Origin: an uncultured Monoglobus sp.
GTDB lineage: Bacteria > Bacillota > Clostridia > Monoglobales > Monoglobaceae
NCBI GenBank assembly: GCA_947624775.1
Contig: CANQLT010000013.1
Span: forward strand, 1 to 39,594
Direction: 5' to 3'
DNA: 39,594 nucleotides
The notes beneath the pieces were generated by a model. The model made no database searches. It was not told the DNA's origin and saw only the letters and a program-made list of their open reading frames with translations. Position 1 is the first letter of the stretch. The number at the start of each line of letters is the position of its first letter. Of this stretch, positions 22,103 to 33,575 are shown piece after piece. The position numbers were made by a program, and so were the translations under genes.

Positions 22103-25100
22103 ATGGCGAGAAAGGCGGAGCGAATATTTGAGCTGTACCGACAAAATTTAAACGAGCTGTCCGAATATAAAAACTGGACAGCTTTTTTGCGTTCGGCAGC
22201 TTGGCAATATAAGTATTCATTTGCGGATCAGGTGAGTATTTTTGCCCAAAGACCCGACGCTACGGCTTGCGCATCTATGGATGTATGGAACAAGGATATA
22301 CGCAGATGGGTTAACCGCGGGGCCAAGGGAATCGCGCTGCTGCGGGAAAACGGCGGCAGGTATTATCTGAATTATGTTTTCGACATATCCGATACAAACA
22401 GTTTTTACGGAAACGAGTTTCATATATGGCGGTATGATAATCAATACGACGGCGCCGCAGTTGAAGCGCTTGAGAGAACTTTCGGCGAGCTTGCGGGCAG
22501 GGACAATCTGGCCGATGCGGTAGTGTGGGCGGCTCATAACGCAGTACTTTCAAATCCGGAATATATTGACAGGCTGTTTGCCGAACGGTATGACAGCTTT
22601 TTTGATGAATTGGATCAGGACAGTATTGGAATAAGGTACAGACTGACGGCCGAAATGTCGGCGGCATATATTGTTTTGCAAAGACTCGGGTATGATGCGG
22701 ATGAAATTCTTGACGAAGATAATTTTCATTTTATTAGTGATTTTAATACACCGGAAACCATATCTGTTCTCGGAACCGCTGTCAGCACAATATCCGAAGA
22801 TATTTTGACGGAGATCCGCGAAGCCGTGTCTTTGCAGCAGGAATTTGTCAAATCTCAAAATACGGTATATAATGAAAATAACTTACAGGAAAGGAGCGCT
22901 GAACATGGAACTGACATACAAGCGCAGCGGAGAGTACCTGATACCGAACCTGACGGTATCGACAGAGCCCTATCGGATAGGGAAATACGGAATGATGCGG
23001 AGGACGTTTCTGCTGAACAACCGCAGGAGCAAATACAACGAAATGCTGATGAGCGGAGCCCTTCTCGGCCATCTGGAGGAAATCGACAGAACGGCGAAGG
23101 AGCAGATAGACGCAGCAGTGAAGAAAATGGCAGAGAGCGAGCAAGCGGACGAACAGATGAAAGCGAAAGACCCGCTCGGCTGGGCGGGAATGATGAACAA
23201 TTTTCGCAGTTCGGCGGAGGAACAGATAATGAGGGAACTGATTTTCAGTTAAGTCTGGATGATCTGTTTCCGTCAATACAGGAGCAACAGAATATAGTGT
23301 CGCGGGCGGAGCAAAACAGCTCCGCTTTTACTATGCCGCCGCTGCCGCAGCAGATAATAGACGAGGTTCTTGTAAGCGGGGCAAACAGCGCCGACAGTAT
23401 ACTCAGGATATGTATTCAGTACAGCAAAAACAAAAGTTCTGATGAAAATATTGAGTTTTTGAAGTCCGAATACGGAACCGGCGGCAAGGGCTTTATCTTC
23501 GATGGCACAAAAATGTCCGTGTGGTGGAATGAAGATGGAATAAAAATAGCCCGCGGCAATAATGCGATATTAAATCCGCGGAGCGAAATAATAGGATGGG
23601 AGCAGGCTGACAGCCGTATCAGAGAATTGCTGAAGCTCGGCAGATACGCGCCGCAGGAGACGCTTGACCGAATGGAAGAATTTGAGCGCAGAGACGCGTC
23701 ATACGCATTCTGGTATATGCGTCAGGATATAAACTCCGATGATTTCCCGGAACTGAAGAATTCTTTTCCCGAAGGTTTGTTTGACGGAGGTTTTCCGGCA
23801 AGTACGGCTAAAATAGCGGAAATGTTAAAAGACACCGTTGGATTAAACAGGCTCATTTCCGATACGGAGGCTTTGTATGACAGCTATAAATATGACAATA
23901 ATGTAATGCGCTGGCAGCTGTACACTCCCGACAAAGTTCTTGGCAAGCTGGAAGATTTACATCTCGAAAGACTACACTTTGCCGCGGACGAATATCAGCA
24001 TACGGAAACCGGCAGATTTATCACGGAAGATGAACTCGACGGACTGTTTCTGCGCGGCAGCGGCTACAGCGACAGTAAGATAAGAATATATTTGTATTTT
24101 ACGGAGCATACCGACGGCAAGGAGCGCAGAGATTTTTTAAAAAAGGAATACGGCATAGGCGGCCACAGTTCGGGAATATTCCGCGAAGAATATGAAAACA
24201 AAGGCATTACTTTCAGCCGCGTCGATATATATTCGCCGAATTCCACAGTTAAAATTTCATGGAATGATGCAGCGAAACGTATTGACAAACTGATAAACTC
24301 GGGCAGATATTTAACACAAAAGCAAATTGCGGAAGATATACCGAAGTACAATGCGGAGCAGGAACGTTTGAGGGTGCGCGGAGAACAAATGCAATTCGTG
24401 GACAGCGCAAGTGAAATGTCACAGCAGGAACGCGCTCTCACATTGACGACCAGATTAATGTATTATATAAACACGATTGATCTGTCTGACCGCCGAATTC
24501 TTGAAAATGACGGCCATTCCGATTTAATCGGTGCAGATGAGTTTCGGATAGCCGATATGCTCAAAGACGCGGACAAACGCGGAAGGATCATAAATTCTCT
24601 CAATACAATTCAGTTTCGGACGACAGATGTATACGCTCGAAGCAATGCGTATGATATAGCGGAGGATTTGAAAAAATTACAGGTTGTTGAGCTTTACAGA
24701 GTCGGAGATTTTTATGAATTATACGGAGATGAAGCGGAAAAAGCAGCTGAAATACTAAATCTGACAACCACGTTCAAGCGGATTGACGGAGAAAAAGTTA
24801 CTATGACCGGATTTCCCGCAATGAGCGTCGAGAGATATGAAGAAGAGCTTAACAAAAACGGCATAATTGTAAGTCTTGCGGAAGAAAGATTACTTAATCG
24901 GGCAAAGCTGATAATAAACGAATTTTCCCTGAATCAATATGATACCGAAGCCGATTTTTCCGATCTTGAGAATGTGCGGCTTGCATACACTATATCCGAG
25001 AACGGTGAGAATGAAACACGAGTTGACGCCGACCTTGTCAATTATCGTATATTGCAGTCTGTAAACAATCAAGTTGTTAACACAATACAGTTCAGCGATC

Positions 25101-28100
25101 TTGATGACATGACGGAAAATTTTCTCTCAAGTATGCAGTTTGACGACCTTGTGTTTATGTACGCAAGCGATGTTGCTGCCGTTTTGCCGGAAACGGATGA
25201 ACATATAGCGGCGGATATTTCCGAAATCGACGATACAGAAATAAGCCGTAACGATCTCATTGGACGGGAACTTGAAATAGATGACCGCAGATTTGTTATT
25301 GAGGATATATCGGAAATCGGCGGCGATGTGACAATGAGGGATATAACATTTGAGGACAATATCGGATTCCCGATCGACCGTGTTGAAAAAATAGGCGTGG
25401 TTCAGCGTATCCTCAACGAGCAGCGCGAGCCGTTGCAGCCCGAGGCGGACAATGGTTCCTCTGCTGTAATTACGGGGGATATGATCAATCCGGAGGTTCC
25501 CGAATCCGAACGAATTAATTTCATTATCACGGATGATAATCTCGGCGTCGGCGGCGCAAAAGAAAAGTTTAATAATAACATAAACGCCATAATGACACTC
25601 AAAAAATGCGAGAGCGAAAACCGTCTTGCAGCTTCGGATGAACAGGAAATCCTTTCAAAATATGTCGGATGGGGAGGTTTGCAGGAAGCGTTTGATGACT
25701 CAAAGCAGAACTGGAGCAAAGAGTATTTGCAGCTTAAGGACATACTTACCGATGATGAATATAAATCAGCGCGTGAAAGCACGCTGACAGCTTTCTATAC
25801 GCCGCCTGTGGTAATTCGCTCGATATATTCCGCGCTTGAAAACATGGGACTCAAACAGGGCAATATCTTAGATCCGGCTATGGGTATAGGTAATTTTGAA
25901 GGTATGCTGCCCGAGAGCTTAAGAAACTGCAACGTATATGGAGTGGAGATTGACAGTATTTCGGGAAGAATCGCACGTCAGTTATATCAAAAGAATAAAA
26001 TTGCTGTTCGGGGATACGAGGATACGGAACTTCCGGACAGTTTTTTTGATGCCGCGGTAGGCAATGTGCCGTTCGGTCAGTTTAAAGTTATGGACAGAAA
26101 ATATGACAGGCACAACTTTTTGATCCACGACTATTTTTTTGCCAAAACACTTGATAAAGTTCGTCCCGGCGGTGTGATAGCCTTTGTTACTTCAAGCGGG
26201 ACAATGGATAAGAAGAATTCCAATGTGCGGAAATATATTGCGCAAAGGGCGGAATTTATCGGTGCTGTGCGTTTGCCTGATAATACGTTTAAGGCAAATG
26301 CCGGCACAGAAGTGACTTCGGACATAATATTCCTGCAAAAACGAGACCGTATGGTTGATATTGAACCCGAATGGGTGCATCTCGGCATAGATGAAAACGG
26401 ATACGCGATTAATCAATATTTTATTGATAATCCGAACATGGTGCTCGGTGATATGGTTGAAGAAAGCGGACCGTTCGGTATGCGGCTCAGTTGCAAAGCT
26501 TATGATGGAGCAAATCTTGAGGAGCTTTTAAGCGGAGCAATACAAAATCTTAAAGGCCGTATTTCCGAGTACGAATTTGATGAAGCCGAAATCGGCAATG
26601 TCGAGTTTATTCCGGCGGATCCCGACGTTAAAAATTTTTCATACACGGTTGTGGACGGTGATATATATTACCGTGAAAACAGCGTTATGAATAAAGTAAA
26701 CGTGTCAAAAACAGCGGAAAACCGTATTAAGGGAATGATTGAGATACGCGACTGTGTAAGAACACTGATCGAATATCAGACCGAAGGTTATTCAAATGCG
26801 GAAATTAAAAATCAGCAGTTAAAACTTAATACTTTGTATGACGAGTATACCAAAAAATACGGTCTGATAAATTCGCGCGGCAACAGTATGGCGTTTTCAA
26901 CGGACAGCAGCTATTTTCTGTTATGCTCGCTTGAAATTCTGGACGATAACGGTGAACTCGAGCGCAAAGCGGATATGTTTACCAAACGGACTATCGGGGC
27001 AAGACAGGAAATATCCCATGTTGATACCGCAAGCGAGGCTTTGGCTGTTTCTATAGGTGAAAAGGCCGAGGTGGACATGGAATATATGTCGGAGCTTTGC
27101 GGAAAGAGCGAAGATGAAATATTCGAAGATCTGCAGGGAGTGATTTTTTTAAATCCTCTTTACGGAACAAACAGTTCCGAGGAGAAATACTTACCCGCCG
27201 ATGAGTATCTTTCCGGCAATGTGCGGGAAAAACTGAGGACGGCAAAAGCTAAAGCCGAAACCGATCCGAAATATGAAATAAATGTTAAATCACTTGAGAA
27301 AGTTCAGCCCAAAGACCTGACTGCCGCCGAAATAACCGTTCGGCTCGGAACCACGTGGATTCCCGAATCGGATTATCAGGACTTTATACACGAGCTGCTT
27401 ACTCCGTCGTTCTGGGCGCGCGAAAATATAAAACTTAGCTACACCCCATACACGGGAGTGTGGAACATTGCGAGAAAGAGTTATGACAGAGGCAATGTAA
27501 AAGTACATAATACTTACGGAACAAGCCGTAAAAATGCCTATGAGATCATAGAAGAAACTCTTAACCTTAAGGATGTTCGGGTATTTGATTATGTGGAAGA
27601 TGAAAACGGCAGCCGAAAAGCTGTTTTAAACTCCAAAGAGACTACAATAGCTCAACAGAAGCAGCAGGCCATCAAGGACGCTTTCAGTGAATGGGTATGG
27701 AAAGATCCAAAACGGCGTGAACGGCTGACAAAGCTGTATAACGAAAAGTTTAACTCAATTCGCCCGAGAGAATATGACGGGAGTCACATTAGGCTGCCCG
27801 ATATGAATCCCGAAATAAAGCTGCGCAAACATCAGAAAAACGCAGTTGCCAGAATATTGTACGGAGGCAACAGCCTTCTCGGTCATGTTGTTGGCGCGGG
27901 CAAGACGTGGACAATGACAGCTGCTGCTATGGAAAGCAAAAGGCTGGGACTTTGTAATAAGTCCCTTTTTGTTGTGCCGAACCATTTAACCGAACAGTGG
28001 GCAAGCGAGTTTTTGCAGCTCTATCCGGGCGCAAACATATTGGTTGCAACCAAAAAGGATTTTGAGACCAAGAATCGAAAAAAGTTTTGCGGCAAAATCG

Positions 28101-30286
28101 CTACCGGAGATTATGACGCGGTAATAATCGGACACAGCCAGTTTGAGAAAATCCCTATGTCAATAGAAAGGCAGCGTATGACACTGAGCCGTCAGCTTGA
28201 GGAAATAATTGCGGGAATTGCCGAGGCAAAAGAAAGCCGAGCCGAGAGATTTACAATAAAGCAGCTTGAAAAAACAAGACGCAGCATTGAAACAAAGCTC
28301 AAAAGCTTAAATGACCAAAGCAGAAAAGATGATGTTGTAACCTTTGAAGAACTGGGCGTTGATAGGCTGTTTGTGGACGAGGCGCATTATTATAAAAATT
28401 TGTATCTTTACACAAAAATGAGAAATGTGGGCGGTATTGCCCAGACGGAAGCCAAAAAATCTTCCGATTTGTTTATGAAATGCCGTTATCTTGACGAATT
28501 GACCGACAGCCGCGGAATATGCTTTGCGACGGGAACGCCTATATCGAATTCAATGGTAGAGCTTTATACTATGCAGCGGTATTTGCAGTATAACACCATC
28601 GCGGAAAAAGGACTTCAAAATTTTGACGCGTGGGCATCAACATTTGGTGAGACGGTGACGGCGATAGAACTTGCGCCCGAAGGCAGCGGCTACAGAGCAA
28701 AAACACGGTTTGCCAAATTCTATAATCTTCCTGAACTTATGAATATGTTTAAAGAAACGGCGGATATCCAGACGGCCGATATGCTGAAACTTCCCGTGCC
28801 CGAGGCTGACTTTCACAATATAGCGGTAGAACCAACCGAAATGCAGAAGCAAATCGTTAAGAGCTTATCGGAAAGAGCCGAAAAAGTCCGCAATCAAGTT
28901 GTTGATCCCACAGTCGATAATATGCTGAAAATAACCAATGACGGCAGAAAACTCGCACTTGACCAAAGGTTGATTGATCCTATGCTGCCGGACGGGGAAC
29001 AAACCAAAGTTAGTGTTTGCGCCGATAATGTTTATGAGATTTGGCAAAAAACAGCCGATCAGATAGGGGCGCAGCTTGTGTTTTGCGATCTGTCAACTCC
29101 AAAATCCGACGGCGAGTTCAGCGTATATAACGATATTAAGGATAAGCTGACGGAAAAAGGCGTTCCCGAATCACAGATAGCGTTTATCCATGACGCTAAA
29201 AATGAGGCTCAGAAAAAAGACATGTTTGCCGCGGTCAGGAACGGAACAATCAGAATACTTCTCGGTTCGACACAGAAAATGGGCGCGGGAACCAATGTAC
29301 AGAAACATCTGGTGGCGATGCATGATCTCGACTGCCCGTGGCGTCCGTCAGATCTTGAACAGCGCCTCGGAAGAATTGTGCGTCAGGGAAACCTTAACGA
29401 CAGAGTTGATATTTACAGATACGTCACCAAGGACACTTTTGACAGCTACATGTATCAGCTGGTCGAGCACAAGCAGCGGTTCATATCGCAGGTAATGACA
29501 AGCAAGTCTCCGGTTCGTTCCGCCGAGGATATAGATGAAGTCGCGCTGTCATACGCGGAGATCAAGGCGTTAGCAACGGGAAATCCGCATATTAAAGAAA
29601 AAATGGAGCTTGATACGGAAGTTGCAAAGCTGAAACTGCTCAAATCAAACTTTTTAACTCAAAAATACGCGCTGGAGGATAAGATAATAAAATACTACCC
29701 GGAGCAGATACGTTCCTATGAGGGAAAAATCAGCGGAGTGAAGAAAGATATTAAAATTTTAGAGCGGAACCCGAGACAAGATGATTCTTTTTGCCCTATG
29801 GAGCTTAAAGGGGCGGTATACACAGATAAGGAACAGGCGGGCAAGCGGCTTATTGAAATATGCAAGTCAACAAATTCCGTGTCGGAAGTGGCTATCGGAA
29901 AATACCGCGGTTTTGAAATGAGTATATATTATGAACCGTTTTATTTGAAATATATGATGTCGCTTAAAGGCAGTTTATCATATACCGTTGAGCTTGGAAC
30001 CGATACGTTCGGCAACATACGCAGGATAGACAATGCTATTGAAAATATACCGAACCGTCTTAAAAGTTTTGAGGCAAACCTCACGGAAACAAAACAACAG
30101 TTTGAAAATGCCAAAACAGAAGCCGTAAAAGCGTTTCCGCAGGAGGATGAGCTTGCGGAAAAAAGCAAACGGCTCGCCTCATTGGACGCACTTCTGAATA
30201 TGGATAAGAAACAAAGCGACGCCATAGACACATCGGCGCCCGACGAAATTCGTGATAAACAAAAAAACAAAGTTTTTGAAAGATAG
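22103..30286 (+). CDS. Giant (2727 aa) ArdC-like / N6-adenine methylase / SNF2 helicase polyvalent protein
   Basis: The N-terminus (about 1-115, '[20 protein letters not shown]', '[14 protein letters not shown]') resembles ArdC-type antirestriction domains. Residues 268-383 are a disordered E/R/G/S-rich stretch that also encodes TnpV in another frame. Two related LPD-like units follow (about 430-520 and 655-740). A MutS-I/YodL-like segment ('[15 protein letters not shown]', about 863) is next. The methylase (about 1135-1415) has motif I 'DPAMGIGNF' and motif IV 'NVPF'. The helicase has Walker A 'GAGKT' (about 1931), 'VDEAHYYKN' (about 2092) and motif VI '[11 protein letters not shown]' (about 2420). 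Known for such proteins: shielding of the incoming element from host defence. No frameshift is seen. Confidence 0.9.
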   Translation: MARKAERIFELYRQNLNELSEYKNWTAFLRSAAWQYKYSFADQVSIFAQRPDATACASMDVWNKDIRRWVNRGAKGIALLRENGGRYYLNYVFDISDTNSFYGNEFHIWRYDNQYDGAAVEALERTFGELAGRDNLADAVVWAAHNAVLSNPEYIDRLFAERYDSFFDELDQDSIGIRYRLTAEMSAAYIVLQRLGYDADEILDEDNFHFISDFNTPETISVLGTAVSTISEDILTEIREAVSLQQEFVKSQNTVYNENNLQERSAEHGTDIQAQRRVPDTEPDGIDRALSDREIRNDAEDVSAEQPQEQIQRNADERSPSRPSGGNRQNGEGADRRSSEENGRERASGRTDESERPARLGGNDEQFSQFGGGTDNEGTDFQLSLDDLFPSIQEQQNIVSRAEQNSSAFTMPPLPQQIIDEVLVSGANSADSILRICIQYSKNKSSDENIEFLKSEYGTGGKGFIFDGTKMSVWWNEDGIKIARGNNAILNPRSEIIGWEQADSRIRELLKLGRYAPQETLDRMEEFERRDASYAFWYMRQDINSDDFPELKNSFPEGLFDGGFPASTAKIAEMLKDTVGLNRLISDTEALYDSYKYDNNVMRWQLYTPDKVLGKLEDLHLERLHFAADEYQHTETGRFITEDELDGLFLRGSGYSDSKIRIYLYFTEHTDGKERRDFLKKEYGIGGHSSGIFREEYENKGITFSRVDIYSPNSTVKISWNDAAKRIDKLINSGRYLTQKQIAEDIPKYNAEQERLRVRGEQMQFVDSASEMSQQERALTLTTRLMYYINTIDLSDRRILENDGHSDLIGADEFRIADMLKDADKRGRIINSLNTIQFRTTDVYARSNAYDIAEDLKKLQVVELYRVGDFYELYGDEAEKAAEILNLTTTFKRIDGEKVTMTGFPAMSVERYEEELNKNGIIVSLAEERLLNRAKLIINEFSLNQYDTEADFSDLENVRLAYTISENGENETRVDADLVNYRILQSVNNQVVNTIQFSDLDDMTENFLSSMQFDDLVFMYASDVAAVLPETDEHIAADISEIDDTEISRNDLIGRELEIDDRRFVIEDISEIGGDVTMRDITFEDNIGFPIDRVEKIGVVQRILNEQREPLQPEADNGSSAVITGDMINPEVPESERINFIITDDNLGVGGAKEKFNNNINAIMTLKKCESENRLAASDEQEILSKYVGWGGLQEAFDDSKQNWSKEYLQLKDILTDDEYKSARESTLTAFYTPPVVIRSIYSALENMGLKQGNILDPAMGIGNFEGMLPESLRNCNVYGVEIDSISGRIARQLYQKNKIAVRGYEDTELPDSFFDAAVGNVPFGQFKVMDRKYDRHNFLIHDYFFAKTLDKVRPGGVIAFVTSSGTMDKKNSNVRKYIAQRAEFIGAVRLPDNTFKANAGTEVTSDIIFLQKRDRMVDIEPEWVHLGIDENGYAINQYFIDNPNMVLGDMVEESGPFGMRLSCKAYDGANLEELLSGAIQNLKGRISEYEFDEAEIGNVEFIPADPDVKNFSYTVVDGDIYYRENSVMNKVNVSKTAENRIKGMIEIRDCVRTLIEYQTEGYSNAEIKNQQLKLNTLYDEYTKKYGLINSRGNSMAFSTDSSYFLLCSLEILDDNGELERKADMFTKRTIGARQEISHVDTASEALAVSIGEKAEVDMEYMSELCGKSEDEIFEDLQGVIFLNPLYGTNSSEEKYLPADEYLSGNVREKLRTAKAKAETDPKYEINVKSLEKVQPKDLTAAEITVRLGTTWIPESDYQDFIHELLTPSFWARENIKLSYTPYTGVWNIARKSYDRGNVKVHNTYGTSRKNAYEIIEETLNLKDVRVFDYVEDENGSRKAVLNSKETTIAQQKQQAIKDAFSEWVWKDPKRRERLTKLYNEKFNSIRPREYDGSHIRLPDMNPEIKLRKHQKNAVARILYGGNSLLGHVVGAGKTWTMTAAAMESKRLGLCNKSLFVVPNHLTEQWASEFLQLYPGANILVATKKDFETKNRKKFCGKIATGDYDAVIIGHSQFEKIPMSIERQRMTLSRQLEEIIAGIAEAKESRAERFTIKQLEKTRRSIETKLKSLNDQSRKDDVVTFEELGVDRLFVDEAHYYKNLYLYTKMRNVGGIAQTEAKKSSDLFMKCRYLDELTDSRGICFATGTPISNSMVELYTMQRYLQYNTIAEKGLQNFDAWASTFGETVTAIELAPEGSGYRAKTRFAKFYNLPELMNMFKETADIQTADMLKLPVPEADFHNIAVEPTEMQKQIVKSLSERAEKVRNQVVDPTVDNMLKITNDGRKLALDQRLIDPMLPDGEQTKVSVCADNVYEIWQKTADQIGAQLVFCDLSTPKSDGEFSVYNDIKDKLTEKGVPESQIAFIHDAKNEAQKKDMFAAVRNGTIRILLGSTQKMGAGTNVQKHLVAMHDLDCPWRPSDLEQRLGRIVRQGNLNDRVDIYRYVTKDTFDSYMYQLVEHKQRFISQVMTSKSPVRSAEDIDEVALSYAEIKALATGNPHIKEKMELDTEVAKLKLLKSNFLTQKYALEDKIIKYYPEQIRSYEGKISGVKKDIKILERNPRQDDSFCPMELKGAVYTDKEQAGKRLIEICKSTNSVSEVAIGKYRGFEMSIYYEPFYLKYMMSLKGSLSYTVELGTDTFGNIRRIDNAIENIPNRLKSFEANLTETKQQFENAKTEAVKAFPQEDELAEKSKRLASLDALLNMDKKQSDAIDTSAPDEIRDKQKNKVFER
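22905..23252 (+). CDS. tnpV: TnpV-like protein encoded in an overlapping frame of the giant gene
   Basis: This 115-aa reading frame lies wholly inside the giant methylase/helicase gene, shifted by one base. A strong AAAGGAG site (22890-22896) precedes the ATG by 8 bases. The protein matches the TnpV family throughout: '[18 protein letters not shown]', '[15 protein letters not shown]', '[14 protein letters not shown]', '[18 protein letters not shown]', and it ends in the usual 'RELIF'. The segment is visibly GC-richer than its surroundings. TnpV is a conserved accessory protein of Firmicute transposons with unsettled function. Both frames stay open across 348 bp, so both products may be made. 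Confidence 0.8.
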   Translation: MELTYKRSGEYLIPNLTVSTEPYRIGKYGMMRRTFLLNNRRSKYNEMLMSGALLGHLEEIDRTAKEQIDAAVKKMAESEQADEQMKAKDPLGWAGMMNNFRSSAEEQIMRELIFS

Positions 30287-30297
30287 GAGAAATGATA

Positions 30298-30666
30298 GTG
30301 AAAAATCTTAGTACATATTCAACCGATGAATTAAGAGCTATACTTTATGAGAAGGCTGCCGATGAGCAGAAAATTTATATTTCTCGATTAAAATCACTTA
30401 CACCTGAGCAAATTATAGAGTCATCATACGAGAAAGTCATTCGCGATGATATTTTGTCAATATTTGAAAATGAGGATATTTCAAGGGCACAAACGCTCGA
30501 ACTTTTGAAACTGAAAGAGCCGCTTGCGGATTGCTATGCAAGGTGGCTGCATAATGATTATTCACACATGGACATGCTCAGAGATACGATAGAAGAATTC
30601 GCTAATGACTTGTTTAAGCATAACGCACAAAAGAAAAAGTCAAAAAACTACCGGTCGGAACGGTAA
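30298..30666 (+). CDS. DUF3848-like element protein
   Basis: This is a 122-aa, mainly helical protein. 'YSTDELRAILYEKAADEQKI', 'LTPEQIIESSYEKVIRDDI' and 'LLKLKEPLADCYARW' follow the pattern of DUF3848 proteins that accompany the giant helicase in Tn1549-like elements. The GTG at 30298 is eight bases after AGGAG, better than the ATG at 30292, which is almost adjacent to it. It is 11 bp after the giant gene, so same operon. Function unknown. Confidence 0.65.
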   Translation: MKNLSTYSTDELRAILYEKAADEQKIYISRLKSLTPEQIIESSYEKVIRDDILSIFENEDISRAQTLELLKLKEPLADCYARWLHNDYSHMDMLRDTIEEFANDLFKHNAQKKKSKNYRSER

Positions 30667-30732
30667 ATGCGATAGCCGCATTAAAGTCGGATTTAAAACT
30701 TAGGTGACTTTGAACCTGAATTCTAAAAGTTC

Positions 30733-30761
30733 TTGATTTTCACTTTATTTTATGATATAAT
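30733..30761 (+). promoter_or_regulatory. Sigma-A promoter of the AAA ATPase gene
   Basis: TTGATT (30733-30738), 17 bp, TATAAT (30756-30761), 51 bp before the start codon. Confidence 0.75.
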
Positions 30762-30811
30762 ATTTAAAACTAAGGGGATAATAACCGTAAGTTTTAATCG
30801 GAGGAGTTGTC

Positions 30812-32101
30812 ATGAACAAAGTTATACAGAGAGATCATTATTTGCAAAAACTGATAGACCGCAAGGAAAACGGACTTATAAAAGTCATAACGGGTATCAG
30901 ACGCTGTGGAAAAAGCTTTTTGCTTTTTAATCTTTATTATGATTATCTGACGGCAAACGGTGTGGACGAGGACAGAATAATAACTGTTGCGCTTGACGAT
31001 GACAGATTTGAGAATTGTAGAGACCCAAAGGAACTGTCGTCTTATATACGCTCAAAAATAACGGATGATCAAATGTATTATATTTTTATTGACGAAGTTC
31101 AGTATGCTATTACAAAAGAAGAGCTTAAAAACGGAGAAAGCGTTCGTTTGTATGATGTGCTAAACGGTATAATGCGGCTCAGAAATACCGATGTATATGT
31201 AACAGGCAGTAATTCAAAAATGCTTACAAAAGATGTGATGTCGGTATTCAGAGGTCGAGGCGACGAAGTGCGGGTATACCCGTTATCTTTTAAGGAATAT
31301 TTTAGCGCCGTGCAGGGCGATAAATCCGAGGCGTATGAGGAATACGCCTTGTACGGCGGTATGCCTCTGGTGCTGTCTCAAAAAAGGGATTCGGATAAGA
31401 TGAATTACCTGCGCAGGCTTTTTGATGAGGTATATTTTAAAGATATTATGGAGAGATATGATATAGAGCTCGAGGAAGTCCTGAAAGAGTTGACAGACAA
31501 CCTATGCTCATCTGTCGGTTCGCTTACAAATTCGCTGAAAATTGAAAAGACATTAAAGTCGGTAAAAAACATAAATGTCTCAAGCAATACAATTTCAAAG
31601 TATCTTGTATATTTGACGGAAGCATTTATTTTCAGCCGCGCCAATCGCTATGATGTCAAAGGCAAAAAATACTTTGAATATCCTGTCAAGTATTATTGCG
31701 CTGATATAGGTCTTCGCAACGCAAGACTCAACTTCAGGCAGCAGGAAGAAACACATATTATGGAAAACATAATTTATAACGAACTATTGTGCCGTGATTA
31801 TCTTGTTGATGTCGGTGTTGTTGAAGTGATAGAAAAAAAGGGCGGTAAAAAAACAAAAAAACAGTGCGAAATTGATTTTATAATAAATAAGGGCTCAAAG
31901 AAGTATTATATTCAGTCAGCGCTCACCACGGATAACCCGGATAAAATGACAGCCGAGCTTCGACCTCTCAAAAATACAAATGATTTCTTCAAAAAGATTA
32001 TTATAACCAAAACCGCTATGAAGCCTTGGACGGATGAAGACGGCATTCTGCATCTCGGATTGTATGAGTTTTTGCTTAACGAAAACTCTTTGGAAAGTTG
32101 A
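30812..32101 (+). CDS. AAA_14 / DUF4143 ATPase
   Basis: This 429-aa protein has Walker A 'GIRRCGKS' (about 29-36) and Walker B 'YYIFIDEVQY' (about 92-101). A sensor 'VYVTGSNSKML' follows, with the 'RGRGDEVRVYPLSFKEYF' lead-in typical of the AAA_14 family. The C-terminal half is DUF4143, including the nuclease-like 'CEIDFIINKGSKKYYIQ' core (D/E-x-K type). GGAGG lies 10 bases before the ATG. It has its own promoter and terminator, and so appears to be an independent cargo gene dropped between the DUF3848 gene and parM. Members of this family are common in anaerobes and poorly understood; defence or DNA-transaction roles are speculative. Confidence 0.85.
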   Translation: MNKVIQRDHYLQKLIDRKENGLIKVITGIRRCGKSFLLFNLYYDYLTANGVDEDRIITVALDDDRFENCRDPKELSSYIRSKITDDQMYYIFIDEVQYAITKEELKNGESVRLYDVLNGIMRLRNTDVYVTGSNSKMLTKDVMSVFRGRGDEVRVYPLSFKEYFSAVQGDKSEAYEEYALYGGMPLVLSQKRDSDKMNYLRRLFDEVYFKDIMERYDIELEEVLKELTDNLCSSVGSLTNSLKIEKTLKSVKNINVSSNTISKYLVYLTEAFIFSRANRYDVKGKKYFEYPVKYYCADIGLRNARLNFRQQEETHIMENIIYNELLCRDYLVDVGVVEVIEKKGGKKTKKQCEIDFIINKGSKKYYIQSALTTDNPDKMTAELRPLKNTNDFFKKIIITKTAMKPWTDEDGILHLGLYEFLLNENSLES

Positions 32102-32141
32102 ATTACAAGGCTTTGTTTCTTATTGAAAAAATCAATTTAGC

Positions 32142-32168
32142 CCGCTGATTTTATATCGGCGGCTTTTT
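32142..32168 (+). terminator. Terminator after the AAA ATPase
   Basis: CCGCTGAT (32142-32149) pairs with ATCGGCGG (32155-32162, one G-U pair), then CTTTTT. Confidence 0.75.
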
Positions 32169-32192
32169 ATATTGGAAAAGGAGGAGATGTAT

Positions 32193-33119
32193 ATGAGAGA
32201 ACTGAAAAACGGAACTAAAATCATAGGCGTTGACACCGGATATGGTAATATTAAGACCGCCAATACGGTAACGCCTACCGGCTTGATCAAATACGACACA
32301 CCGCCGATATTTTCCGGCAATATTCTTGAATACAACGGAAAATACTATCGTTTCGGCGAAGGCCACAAGGACTTCATAGCCGACAAAACAGCGGATGAGG
32401 ATTTCTACATTCTTACACTGGCGGCGATCGCCCGCGAACTTAAACGATCGCGTATCTGTTCTGCCGACGTATATCTTGCTGAAGGGTTGCCGCTCACATG
32501 GGTAAGAGTTCAGCGCGGCACTTTCAAGGCCTACCTTATGCGTAATAAAACGGTTGAATTCAGGTTCGCCGATAATGATTATCATATCAATTTCGTCGGA
32601 TGCAGCATATATCCGCAGGGTTATCCCGCAGTGATAGAACGGATAGATGAGTTTAAAGGTACAAATATGCTCGCGGACATCGGCAGCGGCACCATTAATA
32701 TATTGTATATAAACAATAAGAAGCCCATAGAGAGCAAATCATGGACCGAAAAACTCGGCGTAAATCAATGCGCTGTCAGGATCGAGAACGCACTTATGGA
32801 TAATTTCGGGATTAAAACCGACAGAAGCATAACAGATCACTTTTTAAAGCACGGCACCGCAGATATACATCCCGATTATTTGGCGTGTATGAACAGAATT
32901 GCCGCCGACTATACCGACGAGATTTTTAATACACTGTATAAATATGAATATAATCCGAACCTTATGCGGCTCTGGATAACGGGCGGAGGCGGCAAGCTGG
33001 TTAAAAATTTCGGTAAATATGATTCCGACAGAGTAACTGTCGTTGATGATATTTGCGCCGCCGCAAAAGGACTTGAGTATATAGCCGATGCTTGGCTTCG
33101 TCGCGGTACAAATATATGA
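32193..33119 (+). CDS. parM: Actin-like plasmid-segregation ATPase (ParM/StbA family)
   Basis: This 308-aa actin-fold protein should form filaments that push element copies apart. Phosphate loop 1 'IIGVDTGYGNIKTA' (about 10-23), the phosphate 2 loop 'NMLADIGSGTINILYI' (about 160) and the adenosine-binding 'LWITGGGGKL' (about 267) are all clear. An open frame starts with TTG at 32172, but AAAGGAGGAG (32177-32186) makes ATG 32193 the best start. It overlaps the next gene by 4 bp (ATGA), as parM and parR commonly do. Tn1549-like elements often carry such an actin homologue. Confidence 0.88.
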   Translation: MRELKNGTKIIGVDTGYGNIKTANTVTPTGLIKYDTPPIFSGNILEYNGKYYRFGEGHKDFIADKTADEDFYILTLAAIARELKRSRICSADVYLAEGLPLTWVRVQRGTFKAYLMRNKTVEFRFADNDYHINFVGCSIYPQGYPAVIERIDEFKGTNMLADIGSGTINILYINNKKPIESKSWTEKLGVNQCAVRIENALMDNFGIKTDRSITDHFLKHGTADIHPDYLACMNRIAADYTDEIFNTLYKYEYNPNLMRLWITGGGGKLVKNFGKYDSDRVTVVDDICAAAKGLEYIADAWLRRGTNI

Positions 33120-33460
33120 GCCGTGTGCGCTGTACGAGCATTCGCTTTGATATTGATGACCCGATCGGCATGAAGGCGTGGGAATATTTGCATACCATGG
33201 ACAAGAAGAAATTTAAGTCATTTTCTCACGCTGTTTCCGTGGCTTTGGCTGATTACTTTGACAGATATTATGACGAGAAAAACAAAACTTCCGAGAAACA
33301 GGATTTAGCAAATTTAGTCGCGGACGAAGTGATTGAGCGCTTCAAGAAAATTTTGCCTGAATATACGGAAGGTTTCAACGCTCGGATCGTTTCAGATACA
33401 GCGGAAGAAACGGCGGACGGAAACGCAAATATTGATTGGGACTTTATCGGAGCCGGCTGA
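33116..33460 (+). CDS. ParR-like centromere-binding adaptor
   Basis: This 114-aa protein is encoded directly after the actin gene with an ATGA overlap. The N-terminal half ('VRCTSIRFDIDDPIGMKAWEYL' begins as 'CTSIRFDID') looks like a beta strand followed by helices, with 'KFKSFSHAVSVALADYFDRY' like the ribbon-helix-helix proteins of this class. The C-terminal half is acidic. Position and size fit ParR, which links ParM filaments to parC. Direct repeats immediately downstream are the candidate parC. The match is by context more than by motif. Confidence 0.7.
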   Translation: MSRVRCTSIRFDIDDPIGMKAWEYLHTMDKKKFKSFSHAVSVALADYFDRYYDEKNKTSEKQDLANLVADEVIERFKKILPEYTEGFNARIVSDTAEETADGNANIDWDFIGAG

Positions 33461-33461
33461 G

Positions 33462-33542
33462 TGGTATCAAATTTATGCAATTTGATACCGATTTTTTTAT
33501 GTTCAAAAAAGTTGGTATCAAAAATACTGAATTTGGTATCAG
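33462..33542 (+). repeat. TGGTATCA repeats: terminator and candidate parC/operator
   Basis: The first TGGTATCAAATT (33462-33473) and its inverted copy AATTTGATACC (33479-33489) form a hairpin followed by GATTTTTTT, a good terminator for parMR. Two more direct copies, TTGGTATCA at 33512 and 33533, are exactly 21 bp apart, two DNA turns. The repeated element suggests a protein-binding site, most simply ParR's centromere. Confidence 0.65.
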
Positions 33543-33575
33543 GTAAGCTATATAAATAAAAATCAGGAGGACATT

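Noticed and set aside
22848-23276. 142-aa minus-strand frame over the tnpV region
   Set aside because: It is a third open frame over a GC-richer segment, without ribosome site or family likeness. The TnpV frame on the plus strand explains the region.
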